A stretch of DNA of 64,000 nt, taken from NCBI GenBank assembly GCA_024220505.1, contig JAKZZE010000013.1:1488001-1552000 (forward strand), written 5' to 3'. The DNA is from Rhizopus arrhizus (taxonomy: Eukaryota > Mucoromycota > Mucoromycetes > Mucorales > Rhizopodaceae). Positions within the stretch are counted from its first letter, which is position 1. Each line of letters starts with the position of its first letter. Of the stretch, positions 22,301-32,122 are shown piece after piece. A program made the position numbers and the translations under genes. The notes beneath the pieces were generated by a model. It was not told the DNA's origin. It worked only from the letters and a program-made list of their open reading frames with translations, and ran no database searches.

Positions 22301-25300
22301 AATCTGATGCCTTCATAGTACCGTCCTCAATTGCGCAGGCATATCCAGGACCATCCCATGTCATACAACCCCAAAGCATCACACTGCCAGCTCCTCCTTT
22401 GACTGTAAGGTCAAGATGATGAAGTTGTAATTTGTCACCAGGTCTTCTCCAAAAGTATTTACAACCATCCGAGCCCCAAACATTAATCTTGGTCTCATCA
22501 GAGAACACCATACGCCTCCAGTCATCTTCTGTCCAATCTTTGTGAGCTTTAGCCCATTTTAGTCTAGCTTCCATGTGTGATTTTTTGAGGAGAGGTTTTT
22601 TCTTCTTAATTTGGGTACTGAAACCCATGTTGTGAAGCATTTTTACTGTACCAAAATAGCCTATCTTATAGCCAATGCTGTTTAAATATGACCATACGCT
22701 TTTTGCTGTTTGAAGTGAACCATCTATAAGTTCTCTCTTCAAGTAATTCTTTGTCGTTGAGCTTATAGTAGTCTTTCTACCAGCATGACCTCGAGTACGT
22801 TTAGGTGCATACAAGTTCTTGTACTTGCTCAAAGTGGACCTTGATACTCCTGGAACTCGTTTCATGATTTCTGAGTATGATAAACCCTTTTTCAACAACG
22901 ACCGGATGCTTTCTTGCTTGCTACGAGATAAAGGGTGTACCATGATATAAAGAAGTATAGGCTGTACAAGATAGAAAGGAAACACTGCAAAATCCAGCCT
23001 TATTTATATATTTTAAGCTCTGACTAAAAGCAAAAGCGCTATTTCATTATTACGTCATTTTGTAATGCTGTATTTGTGACGTCAGAAACGCCAATGATAT
23101 CATCATTATAGAATGCATTGAGTTGGAAAAATTGTTCGAATGCATATGCTTGACGCAATTTGACCTTACTATATATGGAAATAATCCCATAACCTTAAAT
23201 TTTTATATGTTATACATGAAAACTGTCGCTTTCTAATGAGGTATTGTAAGTAGCTCTATCCAATCTGATTGCAGAGATACAAAGCGAAAAGTATAAAATT
23301 GCAAAACATCCGAACAATTATTCCAACAACTGTATCTAGTACTAATAGCCGTTTTAAGCGAGTCAGCTTCTGATAGTCTCTGTTGGTGAAAACCATTAGT
23401 AAGATCCAATGAGGTAAAATGTCTGGCACTGTGTAATCTCTCAAGGCATTCATCTATACGAGGAAGTTGAATTTTTTGTTTTAACGTAACTTTGTTCAAC
23501 ATTCTATAGTCACAGCACATTCTAAGTTCACCATTTGGTTTTCTCACAAACAATACAGGATTAGACCATTCCGAGGCACAGGGTTCAATTAATCCTTTCT
23601 TGAGTAGCCCATCTAGCTGCTTTCTTAATTCAGTTAATTCCAGGGGTGACATTTTGTAAGGTGGCCTTGATACGGGAGTGGCATCGGGCTGCGTTACGAT
23701 AATATCTTGTGTATCCCTCATTGGAGGTAATCCTGTAATTTCTCCTTTAAAGACTTCAGGGAATTCCTTGTTGAATTCATCTGCCCAAGATTCATCAGAT
23801 TCATTAATGTTGTTTAAATAGGACACCTTTTCATCATCGGTAGCTATTTGCACCAGATAACATTTGTCTACTTGGTTCGTCTTAATAAGTCGTTCTACTT
23901 GCTTAGCTGATAGCAATAATTTGTCTTGTTTCTTGACTGGATCCATAATGACAGTTTGTTGATCAGGCAAAGTAATTGTCCAAGAGCTGTTGAACCAATC
24001 GGGTTTTGGTTTCACTTGCTTTAACCAAGAATTACCAAGTATCAAATCAAATTTTGACTCGAATGCATAGGCTTTAATAGTGTTAAAAAAGGCTTTACCC
24101 TTCCCCCTCACTTCCATAGTGCAAGTTATTTCACTCGTAATCATAGCCTTGTCTCCATTAGCAGTTTCCACAGCTTGATTAAAGATACGTTCACAAGAGT
24201 CAACCAAGTGCAACAAACGAGGGTGGATATAGTTCGCACTTGCTCCACTATCAATTAAGGCATATACTGGCTTGTTCTTGATAAATATCTCATAAACAGG
24301 AAGTTCAGTGTTACCCAAAGCAGTGTTTAGTAAAAATTTAGCATCATTGAGGAAGTCATGAGAGTAAGGGGATAGGTCAAGTAAAGATTCTTTATTAACA
24401 CTATTAAAGAAAGACATATCACTATTGTTCTTGTTTATAACAGAGTTATTACTTGCTTCAATATCAACTAAGTCCGCAACATAGGCCTGATTAAGTCGTG
24501 CTCGAGGTTGAAAGTTGTTGCGTTTTTGTCTAAGTTTGGTTTGTTCAAATTCTCTTATATCACGCTGTCTAGTTCTACATTCTGCAATGACATGTCCCGA
24601 TTTGTTGCACCAATGACAAATGATATTACTGCGTCTTCCAGAGTTGAAATTTCTACGATCACTTTGTCGATTGTTAAAGTGATTATTGTTGTTACTGATA
24701 TTGTTATTGCCGGATCGTACTAAGGCATTTAATTGTTGTACTAAAACAGATAAGTCCATGGGGTCATTCTGTAGTTCTTCGCGTTTTTTGCTAGGCATAA
24801 CCATTCCAACTTGTTGAGCACTTTCATAGGCAATGACAAATCTTGTTGCATCCTCTAATGTATTAGGGTCTCTTGTTATGACATGAATTCGCACCTCATT
24901 CTTCAATCCACGAACAAATCGATCCAAAGCTTCATCATCTGAGATGTTAGGTAGATCCAACATGATATCTTGAAACAAGTCCACATAGTCAGATACTGAA
25001 GCCGTTTGAGATACATTGGCTAGTCTATCTCTGGCAGTATGCTCCGAATAAGCTGGCTTGAACTTGAAGTCAATTTCATATTTGAATTGTTCCCAAGATT
25101 TAGGTTCTAGTTCCTTTTGCACTAAGTTGTTCCACCATTTTTGCGCTCTGCTTCTGAGCAGTGTTACTGCAAACGATATCCAAGTATTTTCAGGAGTGTG
25201 GTAAAACTTTAAGTATCTCTCTACTTCTTGAATCCATAAATTGATAGCAGAAGCACTTCTTTCTCCATTGTAAGTTGATGGAATGGGAATTTTTACGCTG

Positions 25301-25674
25301 GATGATTCATTGTTAGGTTTTTGTTGTATAGCGTTTGCAACAGCTGTTGCTATGATTTGCGCCAGATCTTGCATATTTATGTTGTTCATGTTGTCGTTTT
25401 GTATGTTTAAGTCTTCTTCTATTTCTATTGTTTTGATTGTCGGTAAATGTGAGCCACTATTTAATGTAAATCCAGTTGCTATTCTTTCTGCTGTTGTGTC
25501 AAAATATTCTGTTGTTCTTGGGCCGTATGGTTGTCTGAATTCTTTAGGATAAACTGGTATCTTTCTATAGGCTGTGTATTTAATTCGAAGTTCCGGAGAT
25601 AGTAACTTGTAGACTCTTTCTTCAATTTCAAAAATTTTCTGATCTTCCGTTAAAGGGGTTCGCTTGCTTGACAT
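19337..25674 (-). CDS. Gypsy-1 Gag-Pol polyprotein, split by a Tc1 insertion
   Basis: On the minus strand 25674-23335 and 21685-19337 form one frame of 1562 aa once the Tc1 and one TA are ignored. The start is the first ATG after the primer-binding site. Order: Gag; zinc knuckle C-x2-C-x4-H-x4-C at ~352-365; aspartic protease 'LIDSGAS' at ~473; reverse transcriptase with 'YLDD' at ~817; RNase H ('ECDASDYAIGA' ~972, 'YTDHLPL'); integrase with an HHCC zinc finger (~1190) and the D-D-E triad in 'LDFIGE', 'TDRGANF' and 'NGKCERLNQT' (~1257-1352). Gag and Pol are fused without a frameshift. Apart from the Tc1, I see no stop or frameshift, so the copy was intact until that insertion. Confidence 0.93.
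21686..23332 (-). mobile_element. Tc1/mariner element with ~210-bp TIRs inside Gypsy-1 RT
   Basis: Both ends read CAGTTGTTGGAATAATTGTT inward, and the inverted repeats continue for about 210 bp with few mismatches (21686-21897 against 23121-23332). TA duplications are at 21684-21685 and 23333-23334. Element length is 1647 bp. Removing it with one TA restores the RT frame exactly (...Ser-Thr-Arg-Tyr-Gly-Gln...). Confidence 0.95.
21912..22943 (-). CDS. Tc1/mariner transposase, intact, DD37E spacing
   Basis: A 343-aa protein from the ATG at 22943 ('MVHPLSRSKQ'). A frame extension to 22985 would add a hydrophobic leader and is less likely. HTH 1 is seen in 'LLKKGLSYSEIMKRVPGVSR'. Catalytic motifs are 'MVFSDETK', 'YFQQDNDPKH' and 'IPDLNSIEHLW'. 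There are 37 residues between the second Asp and the Glu, a spacing distinct from the other two intact copies here. 'IPDLNSIE' replaces the usual 'SPDLNPIE', but the Glu is kept. The stop lies just inside the left TIR region. With intact TIRs and frame this is a candidate active element. Confidence 0.92.
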   Translation of the reverse strand: MVHPLSRSKQESIRSLLKKGLSYSEIMKRVPGVSRSTLSKYKNLYAPKRTRGHAGRKTTISSTTKNYLKRELIDGSLQTAKSVWSYLNSIGYKIGYFGTVKMLHNMGFSTQIKKKKPLLKKSHMEARLKWAKAHKDWTEDDWRRMVFSDETKINVWGSDGCKYFWRRPGDKLQLHHLDLTVKGGAGSVMLWGCMTWDGPGYACAIEDGTMKASDYVHILSTTLIDSLNYYGYKQEAIYFQQDNDPKHTLKLARAWFKENGFKEEHTFNWPAQIPDLNSIEHLWHHLKLRLSLYEGRAKGVHDLSSRTEKEWNSFTREQCQAYIKSMPARCRAVIKAKGDYTRY

Positions 25675-25730
25675 AAATTTAAAATTGCGGTTATAGTTGT
25701 ACTGAGGATCTAACAACAGATGCTACCAAT

Positions 25731-26006
25731 TGTCAAGCTTGTTTTACAAATAAATATAAAAGGAGATATAACGTAGAATAATAGCTTTTATGTAAATAGA
25801 TGATGATCTTTTATTACTGTTATTATTCAGGGCTATTTATATTAAAATACAAAGGTAATTCATATACAGTCATTATTTAACATGAGTCATCTTGATAGTT
25901 GCTAAGTACTTCTTGTGAGTCATGGTTCATAATACTTCTACTTCTTGTGAGTCATCAATGGTAACTTGCTAATAATTACTTGAAAAGGAATTCTTGTTTA
26001 ACATAC
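25731..26006 (-). repeat. Gypsy-1 5' LTR, main part (the rest is at 33986-34011)
   Basis: 276 bp match the left LTR. The last 26 bp lie on the other side of Gypsy-2, and ATAC is duplicated at the break (26003-26006 and 33982-33985). Confidence 0.95.
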
Positions 26007-26573
26007 TGTAATTTTTTGTTGCTTCAATGGCTTGTAAGAGTTAACGGTTTTGAAATAGAGTAAAGTTGACGAAAGTGAATAAAAAAAAATAAGAGTTGGG
26101 TAAAGTATTGGTATTAAATTCGTTTGTAAGTGACCACCAGATCTTGTTAAGTAGATCAAACTTGCTTGTAATAAGGTAACTTGATAAGAGTTTTAAGAAT
26201 GTTTACAATGAAGATAATTGACTTCAAGGGACTTGTCTTGCTTGTATTTTAAGAGTATTATACCAAAAGATTCAGGGATAAAGATACTTGATTTATTGGA
26301 TAAAATATATTTAAGATAAGTAAAGTTAAAATATATATGTCAAGAGAAGTGAAGTAAAATAAAAATAAAAACTTGTCTATTTTATAGACAAAGAAAAATA
26401 AAGTTTCATTTTGATATAAGGTTTGATTTCGATATAAGGTTTGATTTCAATATAAGGTTTGATTTCGATATAAAGTTTGATTTTGAAATAAAGTTCAAAA
26501 AAAGAATAAGGTTCAAAATTAAAAATCACAAACCGCAGCCATTGCTGGTGTTTATGTTGTAATCTTCGTTACA
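26007..26573 (-). repeat. Gypsy-2 3' LTR (567 bp) with internal 18-bp minisatellite
   Basis: Matches the 5' LTR but is 72 bp longer because a repeat of GATATAAGGTTTGATTTC (26412-26490) has about four to five copies here and two in the other LTR. Confidence 0.93.
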
Positions 26574-27332
26574 GATGCCCGCTACAACCGCTTGCTCGTC
26601 CTCGAGCATTGAGACTCTTCCCCAGTCATCCAGTTTTCTTATTTTTTTATACAAATTTTTATGAATCGTGCATCCATTCAACACAAACCTGAGTGCCTCG
26701 TTCCTAGCTGCAACATAGAGTTGTATACATCTTTCATTGTTCCTTGGCTGTTCAAACTTGATGTGGCTCCAATCCACTATTGTTGTTGCCAGTCTATTTA
26801 GTACCTGTTCTCGGATATGTTCAAATTTTTCTTGTTCCTTCTGGTAGTGTTGTGACAATTCAAATTCTTCTTTGATGTTTTCTTCATAGAGAACAACAAT
26901 GGGTTTCATGTCGGGCGTTTCCCAAGACCAGTTCTCAAGTTCAGTAAGTATATCCTCATTATAATTTACTCCATACTCAATAGGCTTTTCATGTTTCTCT
27001 GGATTGGCAATCATATCCTCGAATTCTTCTTTGTCCACTTCTTGCTGGATTTTCAATACCAGTTTATCAATATAGTCCTTTTTGGTTATAGCCTCTTCTC
27101 CAATAAAGAACTCGAAGTTCTTTAAGCCCTCTTCATTCTCCATGAAGCTAATATACATCTCCAAACCTTCTCTAAGACCATCTGCCCTTTTTGCAACATA
27201 CAAAGTCTTGAAGTAGTCTTGTAATAACCATTTGATATAATCAGCGGCATTGCCGTTGCCTTCTTGAATGTCTTTGGCCATTTTTTCGACAGTAATCTTG
27301 GCTTGTTCCTTGAGGTATTCTGTTTGGTCCAT
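26526..27332 (-). CDS. Gypsy-2 unknown ORF in the env position (268 aa)
   Basis: Complete frame from the ATG at 27330-27332 to a TGA that lies 48 bp inside the 3' LTR. The protein is acidic, rich in Glu, Lys and Asp, and mostly helical by composition, with Trp-containing segments ('NWSWETPDMK', 'TTIVDWSHIKF') and one pair of Cys. I see no signal peptide, transmembrane segment, zinc knuckle or protease motif, so it does not resemble an envelope protein. It follows the integrase stop by ~120 bp, in a different frame. The frame has survived without a stop, which suggests selection or youth. It could be a captured host gene or an accessory factor. Function unknown. Confidence 0.75.
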   Translation of the reverse strand: MDQTEYLKEQAKITVEKMAKDIQEGNGNAADYIKWLLQDYFKTLYVAKRADGLREGLEMYISFMENEEGLKNFEFFIGEEAITKKDYIDKLVLKIQQEVDKEEFEDMIANPEKHEKPIEYGVNYNEDILTELENWSWETPDMKPIVVLYEENIKEEFELSQHYQKEQEKFEHIREQVLNRLATTIVDWSHIKFEQPRNNERCIQLYVAARNEALRFVLNGCTIHKNLYKKIRKLDDWGRVSMLEDEQAVVAGICNEDYNINTSNGCGL

Positions 27333-27425
27333 TTCTTGATAGTTAATTGCTTGATATGATTTTTTTTTTTGATAATAAAGTCGATATATATATTGTTGAA
27401 AAACTGTTGTGTAACTTTTTGTTTC

Positions 27426-27452
27426 ATTTTTTTTTTTTTTTTTTTTTTTTTT
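27426..27452 (-). repeat. Poly(A) tract at the integrase stop codon of Gypsy-2
   Basis: On the minus strand the integrase ends CAG TAA and runs straight into ~25 A residues before the extra ORF. The homopolymer may be a relic of recombination with a polyadenylated RNA or a simple expansion. Confidence 0.7.
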
Positions 27453-29038
27453 TACTGAAACAGTTCATTCGTTTCCTTGTCCAAAACCAAACTTGAAACA
27501 TTTCTCTCATTTTCAGCGTTCCACATTGTATTTGGTATAACGTACGGTTTCAGTCTATTCCCATGAACTCTTCTTATCCGAGTATCATTTGGATTCGTAT
27601 TTTTTATGTGATAAGTTCCTTTTCCTAAATTATTTTGAATGATGTAAGGTCCTTCCCATTTGTCTTGTAACTTTCCAGACCAAGATGTAGACATGTAGTC
27701 TTTGTACAGGAGAACCATATCACCGAGTCTGAAAGGGGGCTTCAGTTCTTTTCGTTCATCTAAGATCTTGTTCTCTATAGCTTTCTTTTGAGCAGCCTGA
27801 GTTTGCTTAATGGCCTGTACTGATTGCTCACGTACCCAATTAAGATTATGAATTTGGTGAGTGGTCCTGTGCCATAACACTGTTTCAAATTTGTGAGAGC
27901 TTTTCTCAAATATTCGGTTGTCTATATCAAACGGCGTTTTTGGTTCATAGCCATACATTAAGAAAAATGGCGACTGCTTTGTCGTAGCTTGTTTAATGGA
28001 ACGATATGCAAATAAGGTAGCTGGTAGATAGAGATCCCAGTCTTCCTTTTCAGTGTCTGATCGTTTTTGTAGAATTTGACCAAGTGTTCGATTGAATCGT
28101 TCAATCAGGCCATTACTTTGTGGGTTGTACGGTGTTGTAGTCTTGTGAATAATAGAATAAGCTTGGCAAACTTTGCGTACCAAACCACTTAAGAAAGGTT
28201 TTCCGTTATCAGTAACCATGATGGTTGGACATCCGTGTCTACAAATAATATCTTCGTATAGAAATAGAGCAATCTCTGAAGAAGTCTGAAATCGTAACGG
28301 TCTTGCTTCAACATATTTTGTGAGGTAATCAATTGCTGCGACAATATACCGGTGTCCTGATCTTGAGGTTTGTACATGTTTCACGTCCAATGCGACTCTA
28401 TCGAAAGGTTTTATGGAAACGGGAACTGGATAAAGTTCTTCTTTCAATGATTTTTTCCCAAATACTTGACATCTAGAACACGTTTTGACGTATTCAAAAA
28501 TATCCTTCGCCATGTTGTCCCAATAGTACCGAGTTGCAATTTTATGTAAGGTATTATTGTATGCTAAGTGTCCACCTAGAGGATGTTGATGATACGCATT
28601 CATCATTTCTTGGGCTTCTTGCTTGTTGAGAACCTTACGTATGGTTCCATTTTCCGTATTGTATCTATATAATCTGTCTTTGTATAAAGTGAAATTAGGG
28701 GATTCCCTGATGAGGAATTTTTGTAAGCTTCTTGTTTCATCTTCTGGAATTTGCATAGTTTGCAAATATGTTGCCATCTGGTCGATTTTTCGTTGTTCCA
28801 TTTTTGATATGTTATCGTTTTGTGTTACTGTTTTGAATTTTTGCAATCTTATTGTTTCAGGATTTCTTTTGTTGATGTGGGAATTTTTTTTTCTGCTTAA
28901 TTTGGTTTTGTACTGTTTTTTAATGAATTTTTCTGGATTATTTATTTCAACTACCCCTCCCTGCCTCCATGTAGTTTGATAAAAATATAAAGTTGATAAT
29001 ATATACAAGTTGTTAATTAATTGTGAGTGTTGAATTTT
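27452..29038 (-). CDS. Gypsy-2 integrase region of Pol, downstream of an in-frame TAG
   Basis: This is the same frame as the upstream RT-RNase H part, separated from it only by the TAG at 29039-29041. After ~90 residues of basic linker come the HHCC zinc finger ('HQHPLGGH...CSRCQ'), the catalytic core with 'ALDVKHV', 'VTDNGKPF' and 'SNGLIERFNRT' (D-D-E), and a C-terminal GPY/F-type module ('KWEGPYII', 'GNRLKPYV'). The enzyme inserts the cDNA into the genome. Because it has no ATG context of its own close to the catalytic region, it is probably made by readthrough of the TAG, by splicing, or not at all. Confidence 0.88.
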   Translation of the reverse strand, partial: KIQHSQLINNLYILSTLYFYQTTWRQGGVVEINNPEKFIKKQYKTKLSRKKNSHINKRNPETIRLQKFKTVTQNDNISKMEQRKIDQMATYLQTMQIPEDETRSLQKFLIRESPNFTLYKDRLYRYNTENGTIRKVLNKQEAQEMMNAYHQHPLGGHLAYNNTLHKIATRYYWDNMAKDIFEYVKTCSRCQVFGKKSLKEELYPVPVSIKPFDRVALDVKHVQTSRSGHRYIVAAIDYLTKYVEARPLRFQTSSEIALFLYEDIICRHGCPTIMVTDNGKPFLSGLVRKVCQAYSIIHKTTTPYNPQSNGLIERFNRTLGQILQKRSDTEKEDWDLYLPATLFAYRSIKQATTKQSPFFLMYGYEPKTPFDIDNRIFEKSSHKFETVLWHRTTHQIHNLNWVREQSVQAIKQTQAAQKKAIENKILDERKELKPPFRLGDMVLLYKDYMSTSWSGKLQDKWEGPYIIQNNLGKGTYHIKNTNPNDTRIRRVHGNRLKPYVIPNTMWNAENERNVSSLVLDKETNELFQ

Positions 29039-32000
29039 CTAGTATCCAAGTCGAGATAGAAAGTCGGCGCTTTCGTTGACTCTTCCAGGTCGATACTTCA
29101 CCTCGAATTCATATTCTGATAAGATAGTAATCCATCTGGCGATTATTCCAGTGGGGTTTGGCGTTTTTAGTAACCCATTTAGAGCCGAGTGATCAGTAAG
29201 CACTGTGAACTTTTTTCCAAGTAGATAGGGACGGAATAATTTTACTGCCCATATGACTGCCAAACATTCTAATTTAGTGGGAGCGTAATTTGATTCAGTT
29301 GACTTGAGGCCTCGACTTGCATAGACAATTGGGTGTTCATGACCATTTTCATCCAATTGAGTCAATATAGCACCAAGTCCTAATTTGGATGCGTCGGTTA
29401 CTAGTATAAATGGTTTGTTGAAGTCAGGTCTTGACAAGATAGGTGCAGTAGTAAGTAATTTCTTTAGCGTTTCAAATGATTCAGTAGTCAAGCTTGTCCA
29501 AGGGATTTTCTTTGTGGTTTTCGTTTGATCATGCAAAGGTCTTGCAATAGCAGCAAAGTTTTTAATAAAACGTCTGTAATAGGATGCTATTCCAAGGAAT
29601 CCTCGAACTTGTTTAATTGTTCTTGGCTGTGGATATTCGACTATTTTTTGAATTTTACTGGGGTCTGTTTGCAATCCTTCTTTCGTAACGATATATCCAA
29701 GAAATTTAAGATGGTCCTTGAAGAAGAAACATTTTTCTGGGTTTAATTTGAGATTTGCTACTTGGATGCATTGAAACACTTGTTCTAAATGTTGCAAATG
29801 ATCTTGATGATTGAGAGAATATACGTTTAGGTCGTCAATGTAAGCGACTAAACACTTGTTGATAAGAGGCCGAAAACATAAATCTATTAATCGTTGAAAA
29901 GTTGCTGGGGAATTTACAAGACCCATTGGTAGTGTGTTATAATGATACGTGCCAAACTTTGTCGTGAAAGCTGTTAGTTCTTTACTGTCTTCTTCCAGGG
30001 GAACTTGATGAAATCCAGCTCGCATATCCAAAGCTGAGAACACTTTTGCCTTGCCTAATGTATCCAGCAAATCATCAATGCGGGGTAAGGGATAGGCGTC
30101 TTTCTTTGTAACTGCATTTAACTTTCTATAGTCTATCACCATTCTGTATTCGCCATTCTTCTTTTTTACTAATATCACAGGGGCTGCCCAGGGGCTATTC
30201 GATGGAGCAATTACACCCAACTTGCAATATTTATCTAATTCTTTTTGCAGATGTTCAGTCTCGATAGGACTCATGCGATAAGGTCGATGACTTATAGGCA
30301 TAGTGTCTTCTTTTATCGTGATCTTATGCTTTATCAAGTTTGTGTATCCGATTGTGTTATTGTCCCAGTCAAATATATTCTCGTATTTCTTTAGTAACTT
30401 CTGTAGACTTTGTTTAATATCTTGACTTATTTCTCCGATTTCAAGTTTCGTATATTTGTCTGGTTCTAATAGCATGTCTTCTTCATTTTTTTCTTTATTA
30501 TTTGGTTCAGACATTTCCATCACACACAAGTGAGGATTCGTGTCAACATTATATGCTTGTACTATGGAATCTTCCTGTGGATTGATCTTTTCAATAATGC
30601 CGATTTCTTCATCAGGGTCCAATAGTATATCTTTTGATGATCGATTGTATATTCGAATTTCTATACTTTTACGATTTGTGACCAGGTTTAAACAAGAGTC
30701 AAAATATCCCATGGCATCCATTATTTTAGGATTCGTTATTTCCAAATTGTATATTATATCCTTCCTTTCGTTCTCCAACTTTCTGACCCATATTGTTTTT
30801 GAAGTATTTGATGCTATAGTTAATCCATGTGGAGGAGCTTTTAGTAGCATGTCATTTCCTTGACTTAATACTTTTATGTCGTCTTTATCATTTTCCAATA
30901 ATAGAAGCGATTCGTCTTCTTCATCTTCTAATTCTTCTTCTGCCGATTCCTCTGAGCTGTCTTCAGATTCTTCGTCTTGATCTGTGCTATCGTCATCATC
31001 TTGTATTTCAGCTTCAAAGCGTACATGTTTGGTTTCCTTTGAGTTTGTTAGGCTGATAGGATGTTCATACTTCTGAGTGTAGCTTGAGACCTTTGGCAGT
31101 GTCGTATTTTTTCTTAAGAAGGATATTTCTAATTCGGCTTTCTTGTTTTTATATGTCACCTTTAATGTTGAACTATTGAAGTCAATTTTGGCTTTTGCTC
31201 TATTTAACCAATTGTTTCCAATGATAAGTGGATTTGGACAAGAGGGTAAGACTTCTACTGTGCATGGAATGATCATGTTGTCCTTGACACATATAGGTAC
31301 GTCATATATAATTCCTAAAGCAGGCTGTTTGGTTCCATTTCCTAAGGTGAATATACTTTCAGAGGCAGCATCAATATATAAACCAAGTGTGTCAGCGAGA
31401 GCTTTAGACATGCATGTTTTTGCTGCACCACAATCAATCAAGGTCTTGATAGATTTGTCTCCAATACTAACTTTAGAATATACTGCTGTGGTATTTATAT
31501 CCTCTTCTTCTATAACTGCCATAGTTTCTTCCGGATTGGTGACTTCAACAGGGATTCGTATGGGACGGCAAGCTGCGGCCATATTTCTTCGTAATTTAGG
31601 TGCTGCAACCATAAGGTCTCCAACAGTTATATCTGCTTTCTTATTTAAGACGTCCGACACAATGTCATAATTTAATGGAGGTGCCTTCGTTTTTCTTTTT
31701 GGTTTCTTGACCGTTCTGCTAGTTTGCATTATTCGTTCTGTTTCCATAGCTTCGGGTTGACGTGTGACAACAGGCTGATGTGAAACCAATGGTTGTTGTG
31801 TGATTATGGGTTGATGCGTAATGATAGGTTGTGTAGTAGTAACATCATTTAATTTACCCTTGGCTTTTGTGGTTGATCTCCTAACTCTTTCTCGTGTGCC
31901 TTTGCTTGGTTTTTCGTATGGAATGCTTGTAGTGACTTCAGGTGGGTACTCTGGTCTTACAGCTGCATATAAATCGTGTGTAAAGGGTGGTGAATAAGTT

Positions 32001-32122
32001 TCGCTTTGAGTGAGGAGCGCATTGAGATTGTGGGGTTGATTATTAATGGTTTTGTTATATTTTTGGTTATTCGATTGACCATTACTTTCATTTTTGAAAG
32101 CAACCGAACCAACTAGTTTTTT
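29039..32122 (-). CDS. Gypsy-2 Pol: protease, reverse transcriptase, RNase H (via -1 frameshift)
   Basis: The frame is open from the gag end through to the TAG at 29039. A -1 shift at 32116-32122 joins Gag to it. The first ~200 residues are a Pro/Thr/Gln-rich linker with repeated 'QPIITHQP' units. The protease shows 'LIDCGAAKT', with Cys in place of the usual Ser/Thr after the catalytic Asp. RT blocks include 'YRMVIDYRKLN', 'ALDMRAGFHQV' and 'AYIDDLNVYS' (YIDD). RNase H shows 'LVTDASKLGLGAI' and 'VLTDHSALNGLL'. A ~60-residue acidic stretch (Asp/Glu/Ser runs) lies between protease and RT. The reading frame is otherwise intact. Confidence 0.92.
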   Translation of the reverse strand, partial: KKLVGSVAFKNESNGQSNNQKYNKTINNQPHNLNALLTQSETYSPPFTHDLYAAVRPEYPPEVTTSIPYEKPSKGTRERVRRSTTKAKGKLNDVTTTQPIITHQPIITQQPLVSHQPVVTRQPEAMETERIMQTSRTVKKPKRKTKAPPLNYDIVSDVLNKKADITVGDLMVAAPKLRRNMAAACRPIRIPVEVTNPEETMAVIEEEDINTTAVYSKVSIGDKSIKTLIDCGAAKTCMSKALADTLGLYIDAASESIFTLGNGTKQPALGIIYDVPICVKDNMIIPCTVEVLPSCPNPLIIGNNWLNRAKAKIDFNSSTLKVTYKNKKAELEISFLRKNTTLPKVSSYTQKYEHPISLTNSKETKHVRFEAEIQDDDDSTDQDEESEDSSEESAEEELEDEEDESLLLLENDKDDIKVLSQGNDMLLKAPPHGLTIASNTSKTIWVRKLENERKDIIYNLEITNPKIMDAMGYFDSCLNLVTNRKSIEIRIYNRSSKDILLDPDEEIGIIEKINPQEDSIVQAYNVDTNPHLCVMEMSEPNNKEKNEEDMLLEPDKYTKLEIGEISQDIKQSLQKLLKKYENIFDWDNNTIGYTNLIKHKITIKEDTMPISHRPYRMSPIETEHLQKELDKYCKLGVIAPSNSPWAAPVILVKKKNGEYRMVIDYRKLNAVTKKDAYPLPRIDDLLDTLGKAKVFSALDMRAGFHQVPLEEDSKELTAFTTKFGTYHYNTLPMGLVNSPATFQRLIDLCFRPLINKCLVAYIDDLNVYSLNHQDHLQHLEQVFQCIQVANLKLNPEKCFFFKDHLKFLGYIVTKEGLQTDPSKIQKIVEYPQPRTIKQVRGFLGIASYYRRFIKNFAAIARPLHDQTKTTKKIPWTSLTTESFETLKKLLTTAPILSRPDFNKPFILVTDASKLGLGAILTQLDENGHEHPIVYASRGLKSTESNYAPTKLECLAVIWAVKLFRPYLLGKKFTVLTDHSALNGLLKTPNPTGIIARWITILSEYEFEVKYRPGRVNESADFLSRLGY

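Noticed and set aside
27122..27427. Alternative minus-strand frame overlapping the unknown Gypsy-2 ORF
   Set aside because: Begins in the poly-A-adjacent region, basic low-quality composition, overlaps the longer intact ORF.
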